Origin: Pedobacter sandarakinus
Lineage (GTDB): Bacteria > Bacteroidota > Bacteroidia > Sphingobacteriales > Sphingobacteriaceae
Assembly: GCF_026240095.1 (NCBI RefSeq)
Contig: NZ_JAPIVG010000002.1
Location: 610,719 to 674,718 of the forward strand
Direction: 5' to 3'
Length of the DNA stretch: 64,000 nucleotides
The notes below the pieces were generated by a model, which saw only the letters and a program-made list of their open reading frames with translations, was not told the origin of the DNA and did not search any database. Below are positions 1 to 9,769 of the stretch, piece after piece. A program made the translations under genes and the position numbers. Numbering within the stretch: position 1 is the first letter of the stretch; each line of letters begins with the position of its first letter.

Positions 1-3000
1 ACCTGAACTGGCAAGGTTTCTGAGAACACACATTTCCCATTGGGTGCATTGCTGGGAAATGTCTCATCAATTTCGACTTTAATGTTGGGCCCAATGGCAA
101 CAGTATTCTTTATCGTATATGTTCCATTATTATCCTGTGAATCGACAATTTTAAAAATAGGCTTATAGGTGCTATTTTCTAATATATCAGCGAGTGGTTT
201 GTTATAGTTTTTATCGCTATCCTTCGCGATCGTGTTTCCATAGTGATCAACTATTTCAAAATGATAATTTGCCTGATAAGTTAGTGTGTTCTCCGGATTG
301 TATCGATAATAATCTGCATCTGAAGCATATCTAATGACTTTCCAAAATAAGGAAATAGCTGTATGGTGCATCGATTCAGCGTCGTCGTTGCCAAGGACTT
401 CGGGCCCTTCCACATCACCTACCAATACAACCTTTCCTGTGGAATCAGCAATAGGTTTATCGAACAACTGATATTTGATTTTATGCAGGTATGGCCTGCT
501 CGAGTGGTCTACCGTATGAGTAAGGATCTCAAAATAATCTAATATCGGAAGTGCTAAATTTCTCCTGCTTGAACCCTGTTTCTCACACAATTCATTAAGA
601 CAGAGCTCAATATGGGCTTTAACGAAAGACTTCGCTGCGCCGGCTGTTAGGCCATCATAATGGCTTTGTGCAATCACATCATCGGTAAAATGATCTGCAA
701 CCAAATACACGCTGAATTTGTGGGTTGAGCTATGTTTTAAGATTCTATAATTCTTTTCGTGGATGCCTGCACTAATCCATTTTTCCAGGAGCAGCTTAGC
801 ATCGGTTCGGGTAGCTATGGGCTTAATATTTTCGAGGTAAAGCTTGGCTCCAACTTTGCTTTCTATTCTGTAGACTCCTGATACAGGTAAAATCCTGAAA
901 GCTTTGGAGAAATGAAGTCCATCACCCTTTAGTGGGTTGATTCCAAGCAGCAAGGCAACACGTTTTTCGTAGCCAGATACATTTTGAGCATGCCAGGACA
1001 GCTCGGTTTTGTAATTGAATGCCTTGCCTCTATTGTTACTAATTTCAGGATAAGAATTTAAGAAAGACAGCTTATCTTTTATCAGCTCCACTCCTGCCTT
1101 TTGCCCATCTAAAGTGTAGGCAATTAATGCATAATCGCTAAACTGCTCACAGAAACGTGCGAGCATATGGTCTAAAAACCTATTCCTACGGTTTTCAAAT
1201 GTGGTTTTGTCTTCAGTTATGTTAGAAAGATGAGCATCATAGTCTGTCTTGAATATATGCTGCTCGACAGCACTAGGTACAATCTCGTTATTACCGTTAA
1301 TTAAGGAAGCATTAAAATATGTTTTATTTAAGCGTGTCTCACCATATTCATCTTCCTCCTGGCTCATGCTAAATAGTAATTTCAGTCCATTTATTTGTTG
1401 CAGATACCCATACAAGAGCTGATCGAAAAAGCACAGAAAACCCTTGAACTGCTTGGCACTAACAATTCTTTCCGTACGTTCATCTGCATCAACAGGTAAG
1501 TTCGGTATTCCATTGGCGCCGATGCCATACACCTGAGGGAAATCTTCTTGAATTGACGTGTAACTGGTAATTTCTCTCCAATCTCCCGTGGGAATCGGAA
1601 TATCCAAAACCGGATTGATTGGATATCGCTTCCTTGCTTGTGAAATAAACCTATTATATTCAAGCATCATAGCGTCTTCATCAAAAGCAATTGGCAAGGC
1701 ACTTTTGTAGAAAGACAAATTGGAGAGTGTTGGCGATAATCGAGGTATATAAAACTGATTTGTAGCCAATTCTAAACACCACTTCACGCTTCGTTGATCA
1801 ATGTTGGAAATATTATCTTCCGGGAAGTTCGCTAGCTGCAACCCACTTATTGACTTCACAACTTTTCTTCCCTCTAACTCAACATCCATTATTATTTGGA
1901 TAAGGTCGCTAGAACGAATGGCACAACGCTGTTCAGAAGCATCTAATTCATCATCATCAATAAATCCATGCAGTAATGCCGGGCCGGCAAAGATATCTTC
2001 AATTGCTTTGTGCTTTGCTTGCATTTCAGGCAAGCTGTAAAATAAAACACTAGGCGATAAAAACTTATAGATTTCAAAGTAAATTTTCGCTGCAACTAAC
2101 GAGGCATCGGCAAAGGGATCAATTTCAATGTTTCCGCAAATGGCTATTTCCTCTATCTTTAATGCCTTGGTTAGATGGTAATCTTCACAAAGCGGCCGAT
2201 GTTGGTTAAGTCTAGCCTCTGCAAGCGTAACAATTTCTTTTACTAAAGATATCTTTTGCTTGTACCGTTGTAAAATTCCATTTACCTCTTTAAAAATAAA
2301 ATCATTAATCTGATTATTTAAAGAAGACAGGCCATTCAGTGCAACCAAGACACCCGCAATTGTCCTCGTACCACTTAAGCTAACTTTCCAATTGCTATCG
2401 TAATTAGCTTTCAATTGATACCCTGAGGGTAGTTCATCAAACCTAATTTCTATTGATTTGATATTTGCGATGATCTGATCATCCTCATCTAAATCAATCG
2501 ACAAATCATCCCATCTTGAAAAACGGACATCTATTTTAACTTCAACTCCATCTAATTGTTGGTCGGTGGCTTCTTTAGTTACGTAAACACCATTTAAAGT
2601 GTTCGAATTCAGGTCTCCAAATACAGTAGAATGATCAAACTCCAACACAAAATTATACAAACCCCTTACGTAGAATCCGTTGTTATCAGTTGTGGTAGGC
2701 AAATATGATAGTTTATCTTGTTGATGGTTGATAAACAATTTTTGTTCAGCCGTATCGGATGGTTTTACCCAGGCATTTTTTATACCAAGCGTTTCTTCTC
2801 CTTTAATAATGCTTACATCCATCAAGAGCTTACGAAAATCTTTGGTAGTAACCGGAGCACTATGCAAAATCTGCCTGGCGGTAAAAAAATTTTTCAAGTC
2901 GATAGGCACTTCACCATCATCTGGGTTGCTAGCCAGTAGATCTTGTAAGTCAAATGTGAGGCGATAACCTAAGTCTGTAATTGCATAGCAAAGTGCTTCA

Positions 3001-3152
3001 AGTGTGGTTATTCCGGGGTCATGGAGATTGAAATCCGTCCAAATGCCCTTACTAAGTTGCTGAATATGGGCTAAACCAATCTCTCGCAGCCTATCAAACT
3101 GCATACTTTGCAATGGCGGAATTTTATTCGATATAGCTTTTTGATTATTCAT
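1..3152 (-). CDS. eCIS baseplate wedge protein, Afp12-like (3' end outside the window)
   Basis: The frame is open from the ATG at 3152 to the left edge, giving about 1050 visible residues. The N-terminus (residues about 35-60) carries WTDFNLHDPGITTLEAL, a signature I associate with large baseplate wedge proteins of phage-like contractile systems. The start codon directly abuts the stop of the preceding baseplate gene, so the two are translationally linked. By synteny with Afp/PVC clusters the second large wedge protein follows the J-like Afp11, hence the Afp12-like call. Such proteins build the ring around the spike and trigger sheath contraction. The protein continues past the window, so its length and C-terminus are unknown. 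The family call is fairly sure; the exact Afp number is inferred from order. Confidence 0.8.
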   Translation of the reverse strand, partial: MNNQKAISNKIPPLQSMQFDRLREIGLAHIQQLSKGIWTDFNLHDPGITTLEALCYAITDLGYRLTFDLQDLLASNPDDGEVPIDLKNFFTARQILHSAPVTTKDFRKLLMDVSIIKGEETLGIKNAWVKPSDTAEQKLFINHQQDKLSYLPTTTDNNGFYVRGLYNFVLEFDHSTVFGDLNSNTLNGVYVTKEATDQQLDGVEVKIDVRFSRWDDLSIDLDEDDQIIANIKSIEIRFDELPSGYQLKANYDSNWKVSLSGTRTIAGVLVALNGLSSLNNQINDFIFKEVNGILQRYKQKISLVKEIVTLAEARLNQHRPLCEDYHLTKALKIEEIAICGNIEIDPFADASLVAAKIYFEIYKFLSPSVLFYSLPEMQAKHKAIEDIFAGPALLHGFIDDDELDASEQRCAIRSSDLIQIIMDVELEGRKVVKSISGLQLANFPEDNISNIDQRSVKWCLELATNQFYIPRLSPTLSNLSFYKSALPIAFDEDAMMLEYNRFISQARKRYPINPVLDIPIPTGDWREITSYTSIQEDFPQVYGIGANGIPNLPVDADERTERIVSAKQFKGFLCFFDQLLYGYLQQINGLKLLFSMSQEEDEYGETRLNKTYFNASLINGNNEIVPSAVEQHIFKTDYDAHLSNITEDKTTFENRRNRFLDHMLARFCEQFSDYALIAYTLDGQKAGVELIKDKLSFLNSYPEISNNRGKAFNYKTELSWHAQNVSGYEKRVALLLGINPLKGDGLHFSKAFRILPVSGVYRIESKVGAKLYLENIKPIATRTDAKLLLEKWISAGIHEKNYRILKHSSTHKFSVYLVADHFTDDVIAQSHYDGLTAGAAKSFVKAHIELCLNELCEKQGSSRRNLALPILDYFEILTHTVDHSSRPYLHKIKYQLFDKPIADSTGKVVLVGDVEGPEVLGNDDAESMHHTAISLFWKVIRYASDADYYRYNPENTLTYQANYHFEIVDHYGNTIAKDSDKNYNKPLADILENSTYKPIFKIVDSQDNNGTYTIKNTVAIGPNIKVEIDETFPSNAPNGKCVFSETLPVQ

Positions 3153-6100
3153 CTAATTACATCCACACTCGTTTATGGTATCGGTTTGTTTATTGGTTTT
3201 AATCACATTATCGTCGCAGTCTTTACACCCACATGCTTCATTCCCACTTTGCAAATCATCAATATTAATAATCGTATGGTTGGGATAAGATGTTAATACA
3301 CTGGCCGCAGTTGCTGCCTCTGCAAATTCCAGATCGGTATTTGAGATATCTGGCATACCTGATGGACGCAGTAAATACATTTTGAAGCAAGTGATATAGT
3401 CTACAAAATTTAACTGTTCCAGGTGATAAATGATACTGGATTTTTCTATTTTCCCACCGAATGCCAACTGTACCAATTGATTGGAAAGCCAGGGCGATAT
3501 CAATTCTCTTAACCTTGCATTTAACAGTGGCAAGTACACATTTTCAGCATATCCCGTTTTTAACTTAACATGAAAATGGATTTTAACCTCCTCGTAAATA
3601 GGATTTTGAACGCTGATTTCAGCAAAGCTACTGTTGTTTTTATTGATGAATGCTTTGATTTCCTCAATAGTATTTTTAGGTAATTTAGGTTTTAGCGGGT
3701 TCGAAGAGTGGTGGACAGAGACACTAGGTACCGTTATTATAGTAACCTTGCCTGGCGCTAGCGAGTTATAGTTACCTACAGTGCCGGTGTAATTACAGTT
3801 GTTAATACACTTGGCAGTAAATACTTCTGGAAATTGAGCTAATATCAACCTTTCATAGTCCCATTGTGAAATAGCTCTTTTCTTATGCCTTAATCGTTCA
3901 CTTGTTCTGAGATGAAATTCTTTCCCACTCTCAGCCGCACTACCCCCAAAGGAAGCAAAGGGTTGAATGATCTTCTTTACAGCAGGGTTAGGCTCACTTG
4001 TTTTTGAAATTGTAGCAGCGGCAATTGAGGTCTGCTCAGGCAGCACATCATCATAGTTAGCGAATACCGCTTCTGCTACCTGGGTCGTTAACGAAATAAT
4101 ATCACAAATGGCTGCATAATTTTTCTCAACACTAGCCCTTATCCAAATCAATCCAGATGAAAGTATGGTATTATCTGTAGTAGCACTTTTTGGTATAGCC
4201 AAAGTAACAATGCCTGAAGTAAGTAAGCCATTGGTTTGATCTCGCAAGATTTCGGCATCTTCCAAAGCCACCCAAACATTATTTTTTAAGTACGACCATC
4301 TTACTCGTGCTTTCTCAAAATCAGGATCTGCAGTCCCTTCACTCACTTTAATTAAAAAACTAAGGTGTTGCGGAACTACAGCATTGGCTAAACCGAAGTA
4401 AAGCTCGCCTTCGTTTTCAAGTTTTGGCAGTAGAAAAATAGGTTGTGCATTTAAATCGGGGTGTAATTCGGCTGGTCCGAACGCATGTACAACAAAAAAT
4501 TTGTGCGGCACATCCTTAAAAGCTTGGTTGGCGATGCCTGATGAAAAGTCGATAATTTCTTCACAGGAATAGTCGAGGTAAAGGTTTTGGATGAGCGGTT
4601 TGTAAGGTGCATTAGGCAATTCTAAGGTAGATTGATCATCATTGACATGATTCAAAATGGCACGAGTATGCGCCAGTTGATAGTCAGAATACCCAAAATC
4701 ACCATCAGAAAACCTAAGCTTCAAGTATCCACGTGATGAATTGAGATCATAACCTTCGCCAGTGCTGGTTTGGTAATTGTTTGCATAAGAAGTAGGTATA
4801 TTTAGTGCTGATTGGAATGTTGCAGCAGGTGCTGCAGTGTTTGAAGTGCCAAACAAATCTACCTTTTGCGTTGGTGGTGGCAATGGAACCCAGCTTCTAT
4901 TGTCTAAAATAAACACTTCTGCTTTAAAGCTATTGTTGTTCACATAATTTTTAACCAAGGTTCTGAATTCCTCAGTTTCCCAATATCTTGGTGTCTTATT
5001 GCTTATGATTTCTTCTTTTTGAACTAATGTATTTTTAGTTTCTTCAATCGATATTGTTTTATTTTTAACAGCCTTTTTAGCCTGCGAAACTGCATCAGCT
5101 GCAGCACTTACCTTATCAGTATTTAAACCCAACACAACTTCTGCTATTTGCGATATGAGCGATGGTTGGGCATAAGCTTTGTAATATTTATTAAATGCAA
5201 TGCCTGGTAAGTTTAAAAATTCAAAATTCAACTTGAGTGATTTTAATCGATGCTGAAAAATTTCTGAACTTCCAATATAGAAATTTGAACCAACTGTAGG
5301 CATAGCTCCAAAAAGCTCCATTGGTTTCGATGGATCTAGCTTCCCTAAACTATTCTGCACCAATAGATTTCTCACTTCTTTAACATCTGTAGCAATAGTG
5401 ATTTGTTTGATTGCGGCAAAGGTGAGTGAATTGTAGATGTTACTATCTGGCTGGATCAAGATTTTGATCACTGGAAACGGCGATCGATAATCTTCAAGAT
5501 GTAAAGCCTTGTTGTAATCAACAATCTGTAGCTTTGTTTCATCTGCAAACAAAACTAATTCCAATTTATTGCTCAAAATAAAGCCGGCTGAAACGACGTT
5601 TACGGCTTCCCATCCTTTTTCTGAAGATGTGAGGCACACAAAATTTTCAGCTGATAGCTGAGGTATTACAGCGGCACTTAAAACGAAGTCAATGGTTATG
5701 GTAATTTTTCTCTTCCCTTCAGCTAACCTAAATAGTGGGGAGCTTAGCGCAAAGCCGAGAGGTGCTAACGGACGTACAACCGAACCGAATGGTTTCCAAC
5801 TTTTATCTTCATTTTTAATATCTTCACCAAAGCCATCTTCCGAATTGGCAATAGGTGAAGCATAGACTTGACTCTTATTGTTTTGATTGATCAAAACTGA
5901 TTTCACAGATGTTATTTCGGCATGGCTAAAGCTGAAATCATTCAGCAATTTATAAAACTGATCCTTTTTTGCGGCATTTTTTCCAGCTTTGAACGCCGCT
6001 CCAGCTGTTAGAACGTAGTCAGAGATGTGTTTGGCTAGTTCTATTTTTAGATATACACGATCGGGGGTTGCCGGGATTTTTTGAAAACCTAAAACAGTCT

Positions 6101-6440
6101 CAAAGAAGTAATTAAGGTGTTTTTCGGTAAACTGATTTAAATCTTTCTGCGCAATGGCATACAATTCTAGAAACGCATCGAAGAGCGCCAGGTGCGGCTC
6201 GGTGTTGCCATTATTTTTAATGCCAGCGGAATTGAAAACTGACTGCCAGTTATCTTTTTTTTCAATCCCATCATAATAATAATAGTTAATGTAAGCGCCC
6301 AGGCGATCTGCAAATCGATAAAGTGCGCTTCGATCGCGTTCATCGATGGCAACAAAATTGGAATCCAACGCTTTTGGAAAGCGATTTAAACGGTTGGTAC
6401 CATTTCTTGGTTCACTATTTTTGTTGCAATTGGCGCTCAT
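3153..6440 (-). CDS. eCIS baseplate J/gp47-like wedge protein, Afp11-like
   Basis: The product is 1095 aa. Its C-terminal third (from about residue 845, starting RTSERLRHKKRAISQWDYE) reads like the baseplate J/gp47 fold: a conserved region before a segment with a cysteine pair near FTAKCINNC, then a strand-rich part with YEEVKIHFHVKLK. Afp11 homologues form the wedge of the contractile baseplate. The extreme C-terminus is odd: after about residue 1070 it has a Cys-rich tail (CGCKDC, then CGCN at the end), which could bind metal or form disulfides; I do not know this tail from described members. It lies 3 nt after the gp25-like gene and abuts the next wedge gene. Start ATG at 6440. Confidence 0.82.
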   Translation of the reverse strand: MSANCNKNSEPRNGTNRLNRFPKALDSNFVAIDERDRSALYRFADRLGAYINYYYYDGIEKKDNWQSVFNSAGIKNNGNTEPHLALFDAFLELYAIAQKDLNQFTEKHLNYFFETVLGFQKIPATPDRVYLKIELAKHISDYVLTAGAAFKAGKNAAKKDQFYKLLNDFSFSHAEITSVKSVLINQNNKSQVYASPIANSEDGFGEDIKNEDKSWKPFGSVVRPLAPLGFALSSPLFRLAEGKRKITITIDFVLSAAVIPQLSAENFVCLTSSEKGWEAVNVVSAGFILSNKLELVLFADETKLQIVDYNKALHLEDYRSPFPVIKILIQPDSNIYNSLTFAAIKQITIATDVKEVRNLLVQNSLGKLDPSKPMELFGAMPTVGSNFYIGSSEIFQHRLKSLKLNFEFLNLPGIAFNKYYKAYAQPSLISQIAEVVLGLNTDKVSAAADAVSQAKKAVKNKTISIEETKNTLVQKEEIISNKTPRYWETEEFRTLVKNYVNNNSFKAEVFILDNRSWVPLPPPTQKVDLFGTSNTAAPAATFQSALNIPTSYANNYQTSTGEGYDLNSSRGYLKLRFSDGDFGYSDYQLAHTRAILNHVNDDQSTLELPNAPYKPLIQNLYLDYSCEEIIDFSSGIANQAFKDVPHKFFVVHAFGPAELHPDLNAQPIFLLPKLENEGELYFGLANAVVPQHLSFLIKVSEGTADPDFEKARVRWSYLKNNVWVALEDAEILRDQTNGLLTSGIVTLAIPKSATTDNTILSSGLIWIRASVEKNYAAICDIISLTTQVAEAVFANYDDVLPEQTSIAAATISKTSEPNPAVKKIIQPFASFGGSAAESGKEFHLRTSERLRHKKRAISQWDYERLILAQFPEVFTAKCINNCNYTGTVGNYNSLAPGKVTIITVPSVSVHHSSNPLKPKLPKNTIEEIKAFINKNNSSFAEISVQNPIYEEVKIHFHVKLKTGYAENVYLPLLNARLRELISPWLSNQLVQLAFGGKIEKSSIIYHLEQLNFVDYITCFKMYLLRPSGMPDISNTDLEFAEAATAASVLTSYPNHTIINIDDLQSGNEACGCKDCDDNVIKTNKQTDTINECGCN

Positions 6441-6443
6441 TTA

Positions 6444-6863
6444 TCAAAGATTTGTACCCTCGGTTAAGTAAAAAGGGTAAACAATATTATTTCTTGTATT
6501 GGTACTTCTGATGGTATATTCCACAATCAGATTAATGACTCCAAGTTCCTCATTTTTGAATACGTCAAGTTTTTCAAGTTTTATTCTGGGTTCATTGTAA
6601 ACGATCGCTCGTCTTATTCTTTCCGTTATCCTGGTTACCAACGTTACATTTATGGGCTCGAAGAGTAGGTCTTCGAGATTGCAGCCGTATTCTGCCTGCA
6701 TAACTCTTTCCCCTACTGTTGTACCAAACAGTATAATCAGGCTCTGATTAATATCCACCGAGGCCGTAACCATATCAGTGCCGAATTGCCCTCCATCCTT
6801 ATACTTTGTGATTTTAGGAGGGAACGCCCAGCCGGTTCCTAAAAAAAGCTTATCATTTTCCAT
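6444..6863 (-). CDS. GPW/gp25 family baseplate protein, Afp9-like
   Basis: A 139-aa protein of the gp25 lysozyme-like baseplate family, with the typical pattern GTGWAFPP near the N-terminus, then INQSLIILFGTTVGERVM and EYGCNLEDLLFEP in the middle. Members join wedge and hub in T4-like, T6SS and eCIS baseplates. I chose the ATG at 6863 (MENDKLFLG), 2 nt after the PAAR gene; the frame extends upstream to 6890 but would then overlap the PAAR gene by 25 nt and add residues not usual for the family. Here gp25 follows PAAR, whereas the afp order is 8-9-10. Confidence 0.9.
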   Translation of the reverse strand: MENDKLFLGTGWAFPPKITKYKDGGQFGTDMVTASVDINQSLIILFGTTVGERVMQAEYGCNLEDLLFEPINVTLVTRITERIRRAIVYNEPRIKLEKLDVFKNEELGVINLIVEYTIRSTNTRNNIVYPFYLTEGTNL

Positions 6864-6865
6864 AC

Positions 6866-7144
6866 CTAACCAATTAAGACAGTTGAACAACCCAATACTG
6901 CACTAGCACCACAGATACAGGCATCTCCAGTGCGCAATGCAGGCATGCCACCGATGGTTACGGTTGTGCTTCCCATAGGAAAAGCACTAACCGTGGGCTG
7001 ATGTGAATTTGGCGGCAACACACATACGTGATTATCACCAACAACGCTTGCCGGAAGCCCTCCGATCAATACCGTTGAAACTCCTGGGCCAACTATCGTT
7101 CCACCATGGTTAGTTGTATCCCCTAATCTTGCTGCATTTGGCAT
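6866..7144 (-). CDS. PAAR-domain spike tip protein, Afp10-like
   Basis: A 92-aa PAAR repeat protein. The start MPNAARLGD, the repeated TxxIGGxPA pattern (STVLIGGLPASVVGD and TTVTIGGMPALRTGD) and the conserved His/Cys positions (NHGG, NHVC, DACICG) are typical. PAAR proteins form the sharp cone on the VgrG trimer, usually holding a zinc ion, and can carry effectors. No C-terminal toxin extension is present, so this is a bare tip. It sits directly after the VgrG-like spike gene (2 nt gap). Confidence 0.93.
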   Translation of the reverse strand: MPNAARLGDTTNHGGTIVGPGVSTVLIGGLPASVVGDNHVCVLPPNSHQPTVSAFPMGSTTVTIGGMPALRTGDACICGASAVLGCSTVLIG

Positions 7145-7146
7145 AT

Positions 7147-8874
7147 CTAATTAATTTGTACCATACTTCCTTTAACTTTTACTATTGCCGATGAACTGAA
7201 CTCCGCTCCACCGTCGCCAACCAAGCCTAGTTGTGCACTGGCTTTACCTGAAACATTTACTCCAGCAATTTTAATATCGCCAGATGCTTTAAGTGTGATG
7301 TCTTTGATGCTCTCGATAACGATGCCCCCATCGCCTGTTTCGATTTTATTACCATGCTGGTCTGCGATCATTATTTTTTTAGCTTCCTCATCGAGGATGA
7401 CCTCATTGCCAGCTGGCGTTTCGATCCGAAGTATTTTCTTATCATCGTCAAAGGTGATTTTCATTTCACTTTTTGTTTGCAGACCTTTGAGGAAATTTTC
7501 ATCCTTAAGTGCTAGGTGCGGCGGATGCTTTGAGCTGTACAAACTTCCTAAAATAATTGCATCACGAGGATCATCATTGATAAAACCTATAATTACTTCA
7601 TCATCTATTTCTGGGTTCCATACCCAACCTCTGTTATTTCCGGCATCTATTCCAGACAATCTTGCCCAGATACCTTCTCCGTTTTGCGCTACCAATGGCA
7701 GTCGAACTTTAATCCTGCTTTCTCCCTCGGGGTCGCTTTCCAGCTGGGTTACAACGCCAATCTGTAGTCCATTAACGGGTGGAATTATGCCTGATGCCTG
7801 TTTTTCAATTATGTCATCGAACTTGTAAGCATGAAGATCTTTATTTAATCCGAACTGAATGTGTGTGTACCATGCTGCTTCACCTGTGAATGTATGCAGA
7901 ATTCCGGTTACCAGGCATTTTCCGTTAAAACGATCACCAAAACCCAATATTTCAATCATTAACCCAGGTTTTAGTTCGGCATTACCCAGAACACGTAAAC
8001 TGCCTGTGATTCTATTAAGCCGACTTCTAAAAAGTTGTGCTTCTGCCCAGGCAACACTTTCTGGCTCGCTAAGCTGGCCACTATGGAATGAATTGTTATT
8101 ATCCCATCCTATAGCATCAGCTAAATCTTCTCCACTTAAATTACCTTGGATAACCGGCATCGACGATGAAGCAGTTTCAGAACGCACCTCCTGATCGGTA
8201 TAATTCCAACTGTGCATTGCAGCTTCCGGATATTGTGTCCTGGCATCCATTTGGGCTTCAAAATCATAAATATCAGTTCCATACGTATAGGTGGCCATCA
8301 CTGACTGGTTAAAATCCGGTATTCCAACTATTACCTTTCCCAAATCGACAATGAGTAAGGCTCCATTGAGTTCGGTTCTTGTGATGATAAAATCCCAATC
8401 GCTACAATTGTATTGTACAATTTGTTTATGTTGTAATTGCAAACTACTGATATCATCTGCTATGTTTCTTGCCGCGAGTAATTCGGATATTATATCTCCA
8501 TCCGTAGTGTCTTCCCATATCTTGTTTTTTCTTCCTGCAGTTAATTTTATGGTTTGATCTCTACATTCTATCTCGAGGTTACTCCCTCCCTCATCTACTT
8601 TCAACGTTTGGCTAAGAATTAAGCCAGCAAAAATTTGATGTGTTTGCCCATCATACCCAGCGGCAATTGTAATTTCTGCACCTGGAACAAATAGATCTCC
8701 ACTGCTTAAATCGAAGGTTTGTGCAGCTGCGTTTCCATCCATTAAAACAAGCTTGGCCTTCGGGATGCTATTCACCACATTAGATACCGAAATTTCCAGA
8801 ATACCTACGCTACTTGGCAATGCCTGTCCATTTATGGTGATATCAAAACCTTGTAATCCGGTGGGTTGTGGCAT
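7147..8874 (-). CDS. VgrG/gp27-gp5-like spike protein, Afp8-like
   Basis: The product is 575 aa. The first about 350 residues resemble the phage late control D/gp27-like base of VgrG (DLSSGDLFVPGAEITIAAGYDG, later LKPGLMIEILGFGDRFNGKCLVTG). An OB-fold gp5 part follows at about 375-460 (IGVVTQLESDPEGESRIKV, EIDDEVIIGFINDDPRDAIIL), then a repetitive beta-rich C-terminus (ITLKASGDIKIAG). This order is standard for the trimeric spike of eCIS and T6SS. The C-terminus ends in the beta-helix without an effector domain. It stands between the LysM adaptor and PAAR genes, as in afp7-afp8. Confidence 0.92.
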   Translation of the reverse strand: MPQPTGLQGFDITINGQALPSSVGILEISVSNVVNSIPKAKLVLMDGNAAAQTFDLSSGDLFVPGAEITIAAGYDGQTHQIFAGLILSQTLKVDEGGSNLEIECRDQTIKLTAGRKNKIWEDTTDGDIISELLAARNIADDISSLQLQHKQIVQYNCSDWDFIITRTELNGALLIVDLGKVIVGIPDFNQSVMATYTYGTDIYDFEAQMDARTQYPEAAMHSWNYTDQEVRSETASSSMPVIQGNLSGEDLADAIGWDNNNSFHSGQLSEPESVAWAEAQLFRSRLNRITGSLRVLGNAELKPGLMIEILGFGDRFNGKCLVTGILHTFTGEAAWYTHIQFGLNKDLHAYKFDDIIEKQASGIIPPVNGLQIGVVTQLESDPEGESRIKVRLPLVAQNGEGIWARLSGIDAGNNRGWVWNPEIDDEVIIGFINDDPRDAIILGSLYSSKHPPHLALKDENFLKGLQTKSEMKITFDDDKKILRIETPAGNEVILDEEAKKIMIADQHGNKIETGDGGIVIESIKDITLKASGDIKIAGVNVSGKASAQLGLVGDGGAEFSSSAIVKVKGSMVQIN

Positions 8875-8880
8875 AGCATT

Positions 8881-9600
8881 TTATTTATCCAATGGTGGAA
8901 ATGAAATATTTAATCCTTGTTTTAATTTCCTAAAATTATTTAAGCCATTGGCCTTCGCAACTTCCAAGTAATAGCGGTCTGTATTATAGATGCGTTGTAC
9001 CATTAGCGGCAATTTGGTATCACCTTCTACATTTCGATAATGTGTTAAATCCGGAGAATTTCTTTGTAGCTCGTTGGATTGTTCAACTAGCGACGTGTAG
9101 CTTGTAAAAGTACACTCTGTTTTCGCCCTTAGGGGCTTCCCAGTGGTATCAAACAATGTGTAAGTTACTTTGATGGCTGTAAGCATACCTTGAAAGGTAA
9201 GCTCGCCCCAATGAATCTTGAGATAATTGGGGCGGTGAGTGTCGTCTTTTATCTTGAAACAGCTATCGATAAATTTCTCTATCGCCTTATGCACTGTCTT
9301 ATCTTTTTGTATATCGGCCTGAAAAGCAGAACTACCAGCATAGGATGTAGAGGTCGCATCCCACAGCAAGTCTAATTTTAATTCTTTTCCTTTAGTCGAT
9401 TTAAATTGCGCAACTCCATCTGCTGCATTTGCAGGAACACTATTATCAAGTTCGTTTTTGTACTCAATAAAGTAAGTATTGGGGTTGTACAACACCCGAA
9501 AACTTTCTAAAGGAGAGCCCGAAAAGTTTTCAGTGGTGTAAACATCCACAATAAGCTTCTCTAAATTACCTAATTCTCCAAAAAGCTGACTTAAAGCCAT
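8881..9600 (-). CDS. CIS tube-associated LysM protein, Afp7-like
   Basis: A 239-aa protein that matches the contractile injection system tube-cap/adaptor family: an N-terminal domain with FRVLYNPNTYFIEYKN, a central region with LKIHWGELTFQGMLTAIKVTYTLF, and a C-terminal LysM-like segment (about residues 190-236, RIYNTDRYYLEVAKANGLNNF). Afp7 homologues bridge inner tube and spike; the LysM part in phage counterparts is structural. It lies 2 nt after the DUF5908 mini-gene and 6 nt before the spike gene, as expected. Confidence 0.88.
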   Translation of the reverse strand: MALSQLFGELGNLEKLIVDVYTTENFSGSPLESFRVLYNPNTYFIEYKNELDNSVPANAADGVAQFKSTKGKELKLDLLWDATSTSYAGSSAFQADIQKDKTVHKAIEKFIDSCFKIKDDTHRPNYLKIHWGELTFQGMLTAIKVTYTLFDTTGKPLRAKTECTFTSYTSLVEQSNELQRNSPDLTHYRNVEGDTKLPLMVQRIYNTDRYYLEVAKANGLNNFRKLKQGLNISFPPLDK

Positions 9601-9602
9601 AA

Positions 9603-9767
9603 CTATCTTTCATTTTTATTTTTAATCTGCTGTTTCAATTCTGCCAAAGCCTTTTTGAATGTTTGTTTATTTAGCGCTCCGCCAGAATTGCCATTAGCGT
9701 TATTTCCAGTATTACTGCTATTGACAATAGTTGCAGTAATATTGAGTTCTTTTATTTCTACTGGCAT
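9603..9767 (-). CDS. DUF5908-type eCIS mini-protein
   Basis: A 54-aa gene, 2 nt from both neighbours. The product begins MPVEIKELNITATIVN, the signature start of DUF5908 proteins found between tube and Afp7 genes in Bacteroidota eCIS clusters (position of afp6). A Gly/Asn-rich linker follows, then a charged helix (KQTFKKALAELKQQIKNK). Its exact role is not established; position suggests a small adaptor of the tube initiator. The perfect operon spacing supports it being real. Confidence 0.85.
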   Translation of the reverse strand: MPVEIKELNITATIVNSSNTGNNANGNSGGALNKQTFKKALAELKQQIKNKNER

Positions 9768-9769
9768 GA

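Noticed and set aside
7295..7828. A 177-aa frame on the plus strand inside the spike gene
   Set aside because: It is the antisense shadow of a well supported VgrG-like gene.
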